The position numbers were made by a program, and so were the translations under genes. The notes below the pieces were generated by a model. That model searched no databases, was not told the DNA's origin, and saw only the letters and a program-made list of their open reading frames with translations. DNA of 64,000 nt. Origin: Clostridium paridis. Lineage in GTDB: Bacteria; Bacillota; Clostridia; Clostridiales; Clostridiaceae. The stretch is taken from NCBI RefSeq assembly GCF_016765615.1, contig NZ_JAESWA010000020.1:124001-188000 (forward strand). Reading direction: 5' to 3'. Of this stretch, positions 19,521-28,053 are shown piece after piece. The number at the start of each line of letters is the position of its first letter. Position 1 is the first letter of the stretch.

Positions 19521-20884
19521 TGTTAGATTTAACACCAAAAGAAGTATCTGAAAGAAAAGCATTAAGAATTAATCCATCTAAAACATGTCAGCCAGTTGGA
19601 GCTATGTACGCTGCTTTAGGGGTTCATAAGTGTATGCCACATAGCCATGGTTCACAAGGTTGCTGTTCTTTTCATAGAATGTACTTAACAAGACATTTTA
19701 AGGAACCAGCGATAGCCTCAAGCTCATCATTTACAGAAGGGGCTTCAGTTTTTGGAGGAGGAAGTAATTTAAGAACTGCTGCAAAAAATATTTTTGATAT
19801 CTATGATCCAGATATAATTGCAGTTCATACAACCTGTTTATCAGAAACTATTGGAGATGATTTAGGATCGATTCTTCAATCAATAACAGTACCAGAAGGC
19901 AAATACATGGTTCATACTAATACTCCAAGTTATGTAGGTTCACATGTAACAGGGTTCTCAAATATGGTTACTGGATTTATAAAATATCTTTCAGTATCAA
20001 CAGGAGTATCAAATGGAAAGATAAACATCATTCCTGGATTCACAAATCCTGGTGACATGAGAGAAATAAAGAGAATATTAAAACTGTTAAAAACAGAATT
20101 TACTATGCTTCCAGATACAAGTGGGGTATTAGATGCGCCAATGACAGGTACCTATGATATGTATCCAAAGGGTGGAACTAAGATAGAAGATATAATTAAG
20201 CTAGGGGACAGTGACTTAACTTTAGCTCTAGGAGATTTTGCTTCAGAACAAGGGGCAAGTCAACTAGAAAAGAAATGCTGTGTTCCATATAAAACGTACA
20301 TGTTACCTATTGGAATACAAGGGACAGATGATTTTGTTATGGAGTTATCAAAATTCTCTAAAAATGAAGTGCCATATGAGTTAGAGGAAGAAAGAGGTCA
20401 ACTAGTTGATATTATAGTAGATTCACATCCGTATTTACATGGAAAGAAGGTTGCTATATACGGAGATCCAGATACTGTTTTAGGATTAACTAGATTCGCA
20501 TTAGAACTAGGAATGATTCCTAAATATGTTATTACAGGAACTCCAGGAACTGCATTCGAGACTTCAGCTAAAGAATTATTTGATAAATTCAAGGTAGAAG
20601 GATGTACAGCAAAAGCTGCAGCTGATCTTTTTGAATTACATCAATGGTTAAAGAATGATAAAGTAGACTTACTATTAGGGGGGACACATGGAAAGTACAT
20701 AGCGAGAGCTGAGGATATTCCATTTGTAAGAGTTGGTTTCCCAATTATAGATAGATATGTACACTCATATATGCCAATGGTAGGTTATAAGGGTGCTATG
20801 AGGCTACTTGAATTAATGCTTAACGCATTAATGGATAGACAAGATAGAGACTGTGCAGATGAAGATATGGAAATGGTTATGTAA
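19520..20884 (+). CDS. nifK: Nitrogenase MoFe protein beta subunit
   Basis: Shares the P-cluster with NifD: Cys23 (TCQPVGA), Cys48 (GSQGCC) and Cys106 (TTCLSETIGDDL). With 454 residues it lacks the N-terminal extension of about 50 residues found in Azotobacter NifK, a clostridial trait complementary to the NifD insertion. The start codon overlaps the nifD stop (TAATG), with GGAGGTGAGG upstream, giving translational coupling and equal stoichiometry. A hairpin with a T-tract follows before nifE. Confidence 0.99.
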   Translation: MLDLTPKEVSERKALRINPSKTCQPVGAMYAALGVHKCMPHSHGSQGCCSFHRMYLTRHFKEPAIASSSSFTEGASVFGGGSNLRTAAKNIFDIYDPDIIAVHTTCLSETIGDDLGSILQSITVPEGKYMVHTNTPSYVGSHVTGFSNMVTGFIKYLSVSTGVSNGKINIIPGFTNPGDMREIKRILKLLKTEFTMLPDTSGVLDAPMTGTYDMYPKGGTKIEDIIKLGDSDLTLALGDFASEQGASQLEKKCCVPYKTYMLPIGIQGTDDFVMELSKFSKNEVPYELEEERGQLVDIIVDSHPYLHGKKVAIYGDPDTVLGLTRFALELGMIPKYVITGTPGTAFETSAKELFDKFKVEGCTAKAAADLFELHQWLKNDKVDLLLGGTHGKYIARAEDIPFVRVGFPIIDRYVHSYMPMVGYKGAMRLLELMLNALMDRQDRDCADEDMEMVM

Positions 20885-20893
20885 TTAAGTTTT

Positions 20894-20950
20894 GAAGGAT
20901 TTTCAAGGGAGAAAGTCAACCTTGGAGATCCTTCTTTTTATTTTAATTAA
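20894..20950 (+). terminator. Intra-operon hairpin/partial terminator between nifK and nifE
   Basis: GAAGGAT (20894-20900) pairs with ATCCTTC (20938-20944), and an inner CAAGG (20904-20908) pairs with CCTTG (20930-20934). A short T-run follows. It likely lowers transcription of the assembly genes relative to nifHDK. Confidence 0.65.
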
Positions 20951-20962
20951 GGGGGGAATTAT

Positions 20963-22303
20963 ATGGAGTTAAAATCATTACCCGAAGTATTGGAAGAAAG
21001 GAAAGACTTTATTTTCTGTAAAGATAAGAATCATGGAAACTCAATGAAATGCGATAGTGAGAGTGTGTCTGGAGCAGTAAGTCAAAGAGCTTGTGTATAT
21101 TGTGGAGCCAGGGTTGTACTTAATCCAATAACGGATGCATTCCATATAGTTCATGGACCAATAGGCTGCGCCAGTTACACTTGGGATATAAGAGGCAGTC
21201 TTTCTAGTGGAGATGAGTTATATCGTAATAGCTTTTCTACAGATTTAAGGGAAAAAGATATAATCTTTGGTGGTGAGAGGCGGCTTACTGGAGCTATTGA
21301 AGGGATAATGGAAAAGCATAATCCTAAGGTTATATTTGTATATGCAACCTGTATTGTAGGGGTTATTGGTGACGATGTAGATGCAGTATGTAGAGGGGCT
21401 GAAAGAAAATATGGAATACCTGTAATTCCAGTAAAATCTCCAGGTTTTGCAGGCCATAAATCCATGGGATATAAAGCAGCGTGTAATGCACTTATGGATT
21501 TGATAGGGAGAGAAAAGTCGCCAAAGGTAAAAGGAATAAATATTCTAGGTGATTTTAATTTATCTGGCGAAATGTGGATAATAAAAGACTACCTAAAAAG
21601 TATTGGAGTAAATGTAGTTTCTCAGATAACTGGAGATGCAAAGTGTGAAGAACTTAAAAGGGCTGATGGAGCTGAGCTTAATATAGTACAATGCGCAGGC
21701 TCTATGACCTATTTAGCTAAGAGAATGGAAAATGAAATGGGAGTTCCTTATATAAAAGTAAGTTTTTTTGGAATTGAGGATACTGTAAGTTCGTTAATGA
21801 ATATTGCAAATGCTTTAAAAGATGATGAAATTATAAAAAGAACAAAGGAATTCATAAAAGAAGAAGTTAGGAAAATGGATAAGGTTTTTGATAAGTATAA
21901 GAAAAACCTAGCAGGAAAAAAGGCAGCAATATATGTAGGTGGAGGTTTTAAAGCAATATCGTTAATAAAACAATTTGAAGAACTAGAAATGGAAACAGTT
22001 ATAGTTGGAACTCAGACAGGTAAAAAAGAGGATTATGAAGTTATAAGCAGTTTAGTTAAGCCAGGGACAGTTATATTGGATGATGCTAATCCTTATGAAT
22101 TAGAACAATTTATGAATGAAAAGGGCGCAGATGTACTGGTTGGTGGAGTAAAAGAAAGACCACTAGCTTATAAACTTGGAGTTGCTTTTTGTGATCACAA
22201 TCATGAAAGAAAACATCCTTTAGCTGGTTTTATAGGAGCTATTAATTTTGCTAAGGAGATAAATCTTACTATCAATAGTCCTGTATGGAAGTATACAAAA
22301 TAG
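20963..22303 (+). CDS. nifE: FeMo-cofactor assembly scaffold NifE
   Basis: Paralogue of NifD. The NifEN complex receives the NifB product and matures it with Mo and homocitrate before insertion into apo-MoFe protein. Conserved segments: SQRACVYCGARVVLNPI near residue 35, HGPIGCASYTWDIRG near 65, FGGERRLTGAI, ATCIVGVIGDDVDAV near 130 and SPGFAGHKSMGY near 155. Length 446 residues. The ATG is preceded by GGGGGG. Only 13 bases separate its stop from the start of the nifN/B fusion. Confidence 0.97.
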   Translation: MELKSLPEVLEERKDFIFCKDKNHGNSMKCDSESVSGAVSQRACVYCGARVVLNPITDAFHIVHGPIGCASYTWDIRGSLSSGDELYRNSFSTDLREKDIIFGGERRLTGAIEGIMEKHNPKVIFVYATCIVGVIGDDVDAVCRGAERKYGIPVIPVKSPGFAGHKSMGYKAACNALMDLIGREKSPKVKGINILGDFNLSGEMWIIKDYLKSIGVNVVSQITGDAKCEELKRADGAELNIVQCAGSMTYLAKRMENEMGVPYIKVSFFGIEDTVSSLMNIANALKDDEIIKRTKEFIKEEVRKMDKVFDKYKKNLAGKKAAIYVGGGFKAISLIKQFEELEMETVIVGTQTGKKEDYEVISSLVKPGTVILDDANPYELEQFMNEKGADVLVGGVKERPLAYKLGVAFCDHNHERKHPLAGFIGAINFAKEINLTINSPVWKYTK

Positions 22304-22316
22304 AGAGGTGATATGT

Positions 22317-25016
22317 ATGGCAGAAGATTATGTAAATTTAACAGTTAATCCTTGTAATATGTGCATGCCTATGGGCGTGGTTAATGCATTTTATGGTATA
22401 AAAGGAGCAATGACAATACTTCATGGTTCTCAAGGGTGTAGCACATATATTAGAAGGCACATGGCAACTCATTATAATGAGCCCATAGATATTGCTTCAT
22501 CTTCGCTTACAGAACAGGGTACAGTTTATGGTGGAGAAAAGAATCTTATTAAAGGCATAGAAAACTTAATTAAGCTATATAATCCTGAAGTTATAGCAAT
22601 AGCTACTACTTGTTTAGCAGAAACTATAGGAGAAGACGTGGCTAGAATATCAAAGACATTTTATGAAACTCATGATTGCCCAAAAGTTAAGTTAATACCA
22701 GTACCTTCACCAGGATATGGAGGAAGTCAGTATGAAGGATATTTTAGAGCTTTAAGAGCAATTGTAGAAAATACTGAGATGAATGAAGAGAAAAATAACA
22801 AGATTAATATAATAACTAGTCCCATTAGTCCAGCTGATACAAGAGAGCTTAAAGAAATATTAGAAGCCTTTAAGATTGACTATATACTATTACCTGATAT
22901 AGCAGATAATCTAGATGCCCCGCGCCAAGAAAAGTATAGTAGATTGCCCTATGGAGGAACTTCTATAAATGATATAGCGCTTATGGCAGGGGCTAAGGCT
23001 ACTATTGAGTTATCCACCTTAATAAAGGAAAAGTATTCAGCAGGAAAATACCTAGAAGATAACTTTGGAGTAAAAAATTATAGACTTAATATTCCTAGAG
23101 GGCTAAGAGATACAGATGAGCTTATTAATTTACTTCAAAGGATAACTGGCAGAGAAATACCAAAGAAATATAAGGAACAAAGGGGAAGATATATTGATGC
23201 TATGATAGATTCTCATAAATATAATGCTGAGGCTAGGGTAGTTATATATGGAGAACCAGACTTTGTATATTCAACAGCAAGGTTATGCCTGGAGATTGGG
23301 TCAATGCCGGTATTACTAGCAACTGGGAGTAAGTGTCAAGAACTTAAGGAATTATTAAATGAAGAATTAAAGGAGTTATCTGAAAATTTATTTGCTGGAG
23401 AATATAAGATACTAGATAATACGGATTTTAAAAATATAGAAAAGTATGCACTAGAGCTAAGTGCAAACTTAATGATAGGAAGTTCAGATGGCAGAAGAAT
23501 TGAAGAAGAGCATGGAATACCATTAGTGAGAATGTCCTTCCCTATACATGATAGGATTGGGGGACAGAGACTTATGACTTTAGGATATGAAGGGTCAATA
23601 AAGCTGATGGATAGTATAACCAATTCTATTCTAGAGGCAAAAGAAAAAAGGTATAGAAAAAGCATTTATGACAAGTTCTACAAAGAGGAGGGGAAGGTTA
23701 TGGATAAGAAATCAAATATAGAATTTGAATTTGAAGCTGTTCAGGAGGAAACAAAAATAAGCATAGAAGAAAAGACAAAAACACATCCATGTTTTAGTTG
23801 TGGGTCAGCTCATAAATATGCAAGAATACATTTGCCTATAGCGCCAAAATGTAATATTAGCTGTAACTATTGTTTGAGAAAATATGATTGCCCAAATGAA
23901 AGTAGACCGGGAGTAACAACAGAAATATTATCACCTATTGAAGCTTTAGAAAAATATAAATATGTTAAATCGAAGATGGATAATTTAACAGTAGTAGGAA
24001 TAGCGGGGCCTGGAGATTCTTTAGCTAATTTTGAGCAAACTAAAAGGACGCTTCAATTAATTAAGAATTACGATAAAGATGTAACCTTCTGTCTGTCAAC
24101 CAATGGGCTTATGCTGCCTTTTTATGCAAATGACTTAGTAGAACTGGGAGTAACTCATGTGACTATAACAATAAATGCAGTAGATCCTAAAATAGGAGCA
24201 AAGGTATATAAATATGTAGACTACTTAGGTACAAAATATATAGGAGAAGAAGCCGCAGAAATACTTTTAAATAATCAGCTTTTAGGACTTAAGTTTTTAA
24301 CCAGTAAAGGAATTGTATGCAAAATTAACATTGTAATGCTAAAGGGTATTAATGATGGACATATAGAAGAGGTTGTTAAGAAAGTAAAAGAATACGGAGC
24401 AACGATTACTAATATAATGCAACTTATACCTGTAAAGGGAAGCGTATTTGAAGAAATGCCTTTAGTTAGTAATGTGGAATTGATGAATTTAAGGAAAAAA
24501 TGCGGTGAGCATATTGAACAAATGTATCATTGTAAGCAATGTAGAGCAGATGCAATTGGTACCTTAGAAAATGATCAATCTATTAAGTTTAGGAATTTTT
24601 CCTCAAAAGAAGAAGAAAATATTGAAAAACCTGCACTAAGATTTGCAGTAGCATCCAAAAGCGGTATGTTAGTTGATAAGCATTTCGGACATGTATCCGA
24701 GTTTTATATTTATGAATATAAGGATGAAATAGTATCACTTATTGAAAAAAGAAAAATTGATAAATACTGTAATGGAGTAGAAGAGTGTGATGATGAGGAA
24801 GATAAAATAACAAAAATAATGAGAGCTATTGAGGATTGTAATGGAGTATTAGCTCTTAGAATCGGTGATATGCCATTGAATAAACTAAAAAGCAAAGGAA
24901 TTGAAGTATTTATAACATATGAAAGAATTGAAAAAGCAGTTAAAAATGCAGCAAAAGAAGTTTTAATCAAAAATAAAGAAAAAGAGATATCTAATATTAA
25001 GGAGGAGATAGTATGA
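22317..25016 (+). CDS. nifN-nifB: NifN-NifB fusion (FeMo-cofactor scaffold plus radical SAM NifB-co synthase)
   Basis: A single chain of 899 residues. Residues 1 to about 455 are NifN (NPCNMCMPMG, LHGSQGCSTYIRRH, ATTCLAETIGEDV), the NifK-like half of the scaffold. From about 485 it is NifB: HPCFSCGSAHKYARIHLPIA, radical SAM cluster ligands Cys512, Cys516 and Cys519 (CNISCNYC), then GIAGPGDSLAN. The C-terminal 100 residues are a NifX-like domain (KSGMLVDKHFGHVSEF) that can bind cofactor precursors. Start ATG 22317 is chosen because AGAGGTG lies 6 bases upstream; the GTG at 22308 is inside that site. This fusion is known in Clostridium. Confidence 0.97.
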   Translation: MAEDYVNLTVNPCNMCMPMGVVNAFYGIKGAMTILHGSQGCSTYIRRHMATHYNEPIDIASSSLTEQGTVYGGEKNLIKGIENLIKLYNPEVIAIATTCLAETIGEDVARISKTFYETHDCPKVKLIPVPSPGYGGSQYEGYFRALRAIVENTEMNEEKNNKINIITSPISPADTRELKEILEAFKIDYILLPDIADNLDAPRQEKYSRLPYGGTSINDIALMAGAKATIELSTLIKEKYSAGKYLEDNFGVKNYRLNIPRGLRDTDELINLLQRITGREIPKKYKEQRGRYIDAMIDSHKYNAEARVVIYGEPDFVYSTARLCLEIGSMPVLLATGSKCQELKELLNEELKELSENLFAGEYKILDNTDFKNIEKYALELSANLMIGSSDGRRIEEEHGIPLVRMSFPIHDRIGGQRLMTLGYEGSIKLMDSITNSILEAKEKRYRKSIYDKFYKEEGKVMDKKSNIEFEFEAVQEETKISIEEKTKTHPCFSCGSAHKYARIHLPIAPKCNISCNYCLRKYDCPNESRPGVTTEILSPIEALEKYKYVKSKMDNLTVVGIAGPGDSLANFEQTKRTLQLIKNYDKDVTFCLSTNGLMLPFYANDLVELGVTHVTITINAVDPKIGAKVYKYVDYLGTKYIGEEAAEILLNNQLLGLKFLTSKGIVCKINIVMLKGINDGHIEEVVKKVKEYGATITNIMQLIPVKGSVFEEMPLVSNVELMNLRKKCGEHIEQMYHCKQCRADAIGTLENDQSIKFRNFSSKEEENIEKPALRFAVASKSGMLVDKHFGHVSEFYIYEYKDEIVSLIEKRKIDKYCNGVEECDDEEDKITKIMRAIEDCNGVLALRIGDMPLNKLKSKGIEVFITYERIEKAVKNAAKEVLIKNKEKEISNIKEEIV
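23685..23702 (+). promoter_or_regulatory. Internal ribosome binding site and in-frame ATG at the NifN/NifB junction
   Basis: GAGGAGG (23685-23691) is a perfect Shine-Dalgarno, 8 bases before an in-frame ATG (23700-23702, Met462 of the fusion). Translation from here would give a separate NifB of about 438 residues. Purine-rich coding sequence is common in this genome, so use of the site is inference. Confidence 0.45.
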
Positions 25017-25321
25017 TAAGTCCTAAATATCACATATTTGTATGTGCTAGCTGCAGAATAAATGGAACGCAAAAAGGTTTTTGCCACTCAAAGGACTCAG
25101 TGAATGTAATACAAAGATTTATGGAAGAGGTAGATGAAAGAGATTTATCATCAGAAGTAATAATAACAAATACAGGTTGCTTTGCAATATGCGATAAAGG
25201 CCCTATAGTTGTAGTGTATCCAGAAGGAACTTGGTATGGTGGAGTAACACCTGATGATGTGTTTGACATTATGGAAGAACATATTGAAGGTGGACAAAAG
25301 GTAGAAAGGCTATTAATATAA
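25013..25321 (+). CDS. Thioredoxin-like [2Fe-2S] ferredoxin
   Basis: 102 residues, the same length as the well-studied C. pasteurianum [2Fe-2S] ferredoxin, which interacts with the MoFe protein. Cysteines at 11, 14 and 24 (FVCASC then GFCHS) and at 56 and 60 (TGCFAIC) reproduce that protein's pattern, in which 11, 24, 56 and 60 bind the cluster. GPIVVVYPEGTWYGGVT is the conserved C-terminal part. The start overlaps the nifN/B stop by 4 bases (ATGA), with GGAGGAGAT upstream. Its place inside the nif operon supports a role in electron delivery or cofactor assembly. Confidence 0.95.
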   Translation: MISPKYHIFVCASCRINGTQKGFCHSKDSVNVIQRFMEEVDERDLSSEVIITNTGCFAICDKGPIVVVYPEGTWYGGVTPDDVFDIMEEHIEGGQKVERLLI

Positions 25322-25353
25322 TTAAAATTTAGTAATAGAAAGGGGAAATAGTC

Positions 25354-26385
25354 ATGAAAAAGAAAAATATTAAAATTATAGATAAAACTCTAGTGACCCT
25401 TTCGGAGTTATATAGTGACAAAATAGCTAATAAATTAAACGAAATTACAGAGTTAAGTGCTATTTTAAATAACATTGGAGCAGATTGTCTTGAGGTAAGC
25501 CAGGAAATATTATATCTTGCATTACCATCAGTAAGAAGCAAGAATAAATATTTAATTATAAAAAATAACTTAGATATAAAAGAATATAATGATTTTAAAC
25601 TAATAGTCCATGATTATATTATGTTTTCTAATAGTAAAGAACCAGAGAGAAAGATACATGTAGAGATTGAAATAGCAGACGCAACAAAAATTGATTCCTT
25701 GAAAGATATAACAGTGCTTAGAGGAAATGTAAGTGGATTTACAGTGAAAGGCTTAGATAATATACTGCTGTATGACTATAAAGCAGTATATAAGAAATTA
25801 ATAGAGTTCTTTGGTGAAGATTTAAGTCTATGTCCAGGTAATAGCTATGGCTGTGCATCAGCTATAGCTATAGAATGGTTAGAGTATGGTGGAAGATGTG
25901 TTAGTACAATCTATGGAGGAATTGGAGGAGGCTGTCCTCTTGAAGAAGTATTAGCTGCTAGGAGATTTATATTTAATGATAAATTTCAAGGGAACTTAAC
26001 ACTTTTACCTAAAGCAACAAAATTAATAGAGAGTATAACAAAGGAGAAACCTTCGAATAACAAACCTATAATTGGGAGCAGTATATTTGATTTTGAATCA
26101 GGAATACATGCAGATGGAATATTTAAGAATCCTAAAACCTACGAACCCTATAATCCTAAAAGAATAGGAACGGAAAGACATTTAATTATAGGTAAGCACT
26201 CAGGATTAACAGCGTTAAAAAAGAAATTAGGACAATTAAAAATAGAATTAAATGAAGATACACTTCCAAATATATTAGAAAGCATAAGATTAGATAGTTC
26301 TAGAAAAGAGAGATCTCTAAGTGATAATGAGATATTAGATATATGTAAACTAGCAGGAGGGTATATACCATGGATGAGGTATTAA
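25354..26385 (+). CDS. nifV: Homocitrate synthase, omega subunit (NifV omega)
   Basis: Clostridia split homocitrate synthase into omega and alpha chains; homocitrate is the organic ligand of FeMo-cofactor. This chain of 343 residues carries the regions equal to the C-terminal part of ordinary NifV: YGCASAIAIEW, the Gly-rich IYGGIGGGCPLEEV, SSIFDFESGIHADGIFKNP and GTERHLIIGKHSGLTALKKKLG. Its N-terminal half is a degenerate barrel without the DTTLRDGEQ motif, which is on the alpha chain. The 3' end overlaps nifV alpha by 16 bases, so the chains are made together. Confidence 0.93.
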   Translation: MKKKNIKIIDKTLVTLSELYSDKIANKLNEITELSAILNNIGADCLEVSQEILYLALPSVRSKNKYLIIKNNLDIKEYNDFKLIVHDYIMFSNSKEPERKIHVEIEIADATKIDSLKDITVLRGNVSGFTVKGLDNILLYDYKAVYKKLIEFFGEDLSLCPGNSYGCASAIAIEWLEYGGRCVSTIYGGIGGGCPLEEVLAARRFIFNDKFQGNLTLLPKATKLIESITKEKPSNNKPIIGSSIFDFESGIHADGIFKNPKTYEPYNPKRIGTERHLIIGKHSGLTALKKKLGQLKIELNEDTLPNILESIRLDSSRKERSLSDNEILDICKLAGGYIPWMRY

Positions 26386-27173
26386 TTGTTGATACAACCT
26401 TAAGAGATGGAGAACAAAAGGCGGGTATAGCATTTTCTCCTGAAGATAAAGTGAATATTGCAAAGATATTGGATAATAATAAAATTTATCAAATAGAGGC
26501 TGGTATACCTGCTATGGGGAATATTGAAAAAAAGTCTATATGCAAAATACTAGAAGATAGAAAATTTTCAAAAATATCAGTGTGGAATAGATTAAATAGA
26601 AAGGATTTAGTTCATTCAGTAGAATGTAATCCTGATATTATTCATATAAGTGTTCCAGTTTCTGAAATTCAGATAAAAAGTAAGTTAAAGAAAGATAATA
26701 TTTGGGTAGAAAATAGAGTTAAGGAATGTGTTGCCTTTGTTAAAGAAAAAGGATATGAGGTAACCATTGGATTTGAAGATGCTTCAAGAGCAGATATAGC
26801 TTTTATGTGTCATCTAATGAAGATTTTAAAATCTATGGAAGTTAATAGAGTAAGACTTGCTGATACTGTGGGAATATTAACACCATCAAAAACAGCTTTA
26901 ATCATAAATAAAATTAATAAAAATATAGAAATGGATTTGGAAATGCATGCACATAATGATTTTGGAATGGCAGTAGCTAATTCCATAGAAGCCTCAAAAA
27001 ACGGAGTGAAGTATATAGATTGCACTGTTGATGGCATAGGAGAGAGGGCTGGAAACTGCTCACTTCAAAAATTTCTTAAAGTGATTAAGGAATTTAATCC
27101 ACTAAATGAAGTATCTTTAGACATAGTAGAAGAAGAAATTATGTTTAAAAAATTAGGCATTTATAAAAATTAA
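26370..27173 (+). CDS. nifV: Homocitrate synthase, alpha subunit (NifV alpha)
   Basis: Catalytic barrel of the split homocitrate synthase (acetyl-CoA plus 2-oxoglutarate). DTTLRDGEQKAG near residues 8-19 gives the metal-binding Asp and catalytic Arg; EMHAHNDFGMAVANS near 191 supplies the HxH metal ligands; DCTVDGIGERAGN near 217 is the family signature. The length of 267 residues is only the barrel; the C-terminal subdomain is on the omega chain. Last gene of the nif operon, followed by a terminator. Confidence 0.94.
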   Translation: MDEVLIVDTTLRDGEQKAGIAFSPEDKVNIAKILDNNKIYQIEAGIPAMGNIEKKSICKILEDRKFSKISVWNRLNRKDLVHSVECNPDIIHISVPVSEIQIKSKLKKDNIWVENRVKECVAFVKEKGYEVTIGFEDASRADIAFMCHLMKILKSMEVNRVRLADTVGILTPSKTALIINKINKNIEMDLEMHAHNDFGMAVANSIEASKNGVKYIDCTVDGIGERAGNCSLQKFLKVIKEFNPLNEVSLDIVEEEIMFKKLGIYKN

Positions 27174-27191
27174 CAGAATGTTAACAAATAT

Positions 27192-27289
27192 AGTTGCCAT
27201 TTTTAGGCTATAATATGAATGTTATGGGGATTTTAGAAATTAAAATATTCTCATAGCGATTTAGATTATTTAAGAGTCATATGGCAACT
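27192..27289 (+). ncRNA. Candidate structured RNA element after nifV
   Basis: AGTTGCCAT (27192-27200) and its exact 9-base complement ATGGCAACT (27281-27289) close an 80-base interior. Inside is a second hairpin around 27232-27256 (TTATGGGG...CTCATAG with A/T pairs). An intrinsic terminator follows 14 bases later. I could not match it to a riboswitch class from memory. It may simply be the 3' end of the nif transcript. Confidence 0.35.
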
Positions 27290-27303
27290 GATTCAACTTA
27301 TTT

Positions 27304-27326
27304 GCACCGAAAGGTGCTCTTTTTTT
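27304..27326 (+). terminator. Intrinsic terminator of the nif operon
   Basis: GCACC (27304-27308), GAAA tetraloop, GGTGC (27313-27317), followed by a run of T's. Confidence 0.88.
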
Positions 27327-27377
27327 GTCCAAATTTAAGTGATAATATTTATATATATGTAAACTAATAGAAAAATG

Positions 27378-27395
27378 TAGTTAGTGCACTAACTA
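27378..27395. promoter_or_regulatory. 18-bp perfect palindrome upstream of the sigma factor gene
   Basis: TAGTTAGTGCACTAACTA equals its own reverse complement. It lies 110 bases before the ECF sigma gene and is probably an operator. The binding protein is unknown. The rest of the 27327-27504 gap is AT-rich with no recognisable gene. Confidence 0.5.
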
Positions 27396-27504
27396 TATTT
27401 TCTTATTAAGTTAAATAAATTTCTATTTTGGGGAGCGTTTTATCAAATTCATGCATCTAATAGATGTAAACTTAGCTAAGGTTTTACAGATTGGAGGAAA
27501 AGTA

Positions 27505-28053
27505 ATGCAGACAATACCTTTTTTGAAATACAAAGCAAAAAAAGAATCAAATATTGATTTGATGAAAAAAGGTAATAAAGAAGCTTTTATAAAAGTTATA
27601 AAACAACACGAATTAACTCTATATAGGGTAGCTAAAGGTATTTTAAAATTAGAAGAAGATACAGAGGATGCAATACAAAATACTATTATTAAGGCATATG
27701 AAAAGATATCTACTTTAAAAAATGATGAATACTTTAAAACCTGGCTTATAAGAATCTTGATAAATGAAAGCAATCTCATAATAAGAAAAAATAAAAAGCT
27801 GGTGCCTATAGAAGAAATAGAAACTGAGAAATACCATATAGATTCTTATGAAAATATTGATATAACAAGAGCTATAGAAGGATTAAGTGAAAATTTAAGA
27901 ATAGTTACTTTGTTATTTTATTATGAAGACATATCTATAAAGGATATAGCAAAGATACTTGGTATACCTGAAGGGACTGTAAGGTCTAGGCTTACAAGAG
28001 CAAGAAAAGAATTATATGAAATAATGAGGGAAGATGGTGAGGTGGAATTATGA
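27505..28053 (+). CDS. ECF-type RNA polymerase sigma factor
   Basis: 182 residues with sigma-70 region 2 (DLMKKGNKEAFIKVIKQH..., TEDAIQNTIIKAYEK near residues 58-75) and region 4 (DISIKDIAKILGIPEGTVRSRLTRARKEL near 142-172). There is no region 1 or 3, so it belongs to the extracytoplasmic function group. The start ATG 27505 has GGAGG 7-11 bases upstream; the longer in-frame codon at 27451 lacks a ribosome binding site. It overlaps the downstream DUF4179 gene by 4 bases, the usual sigma/anti-sigma arrangement. Confidence 0.92.
   Translation: MQTIPFLKYKAKKESNIDLMKKGNKEAFIKVIKQHELTLYRVAKGILKLEEDTEDAIQNTIIKAYEKISTLKNDEYFKTWLIRILINESNLIIRKNKKLVPIEEIETEKYHIDSYENIDITRAIEGLSENLRIVTLLFYYEDISIKDIAKILGIPEGTVRSRLTRARKELYEIMREDGEVEL

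Noticed and set aside
27192-27326. Known riboswitch (purine, preQ1, cyclic-di-GMP, fluoride) after nifV
   Set aside because: None of the core motifs that I know is present; kept only as an unassigned structure.
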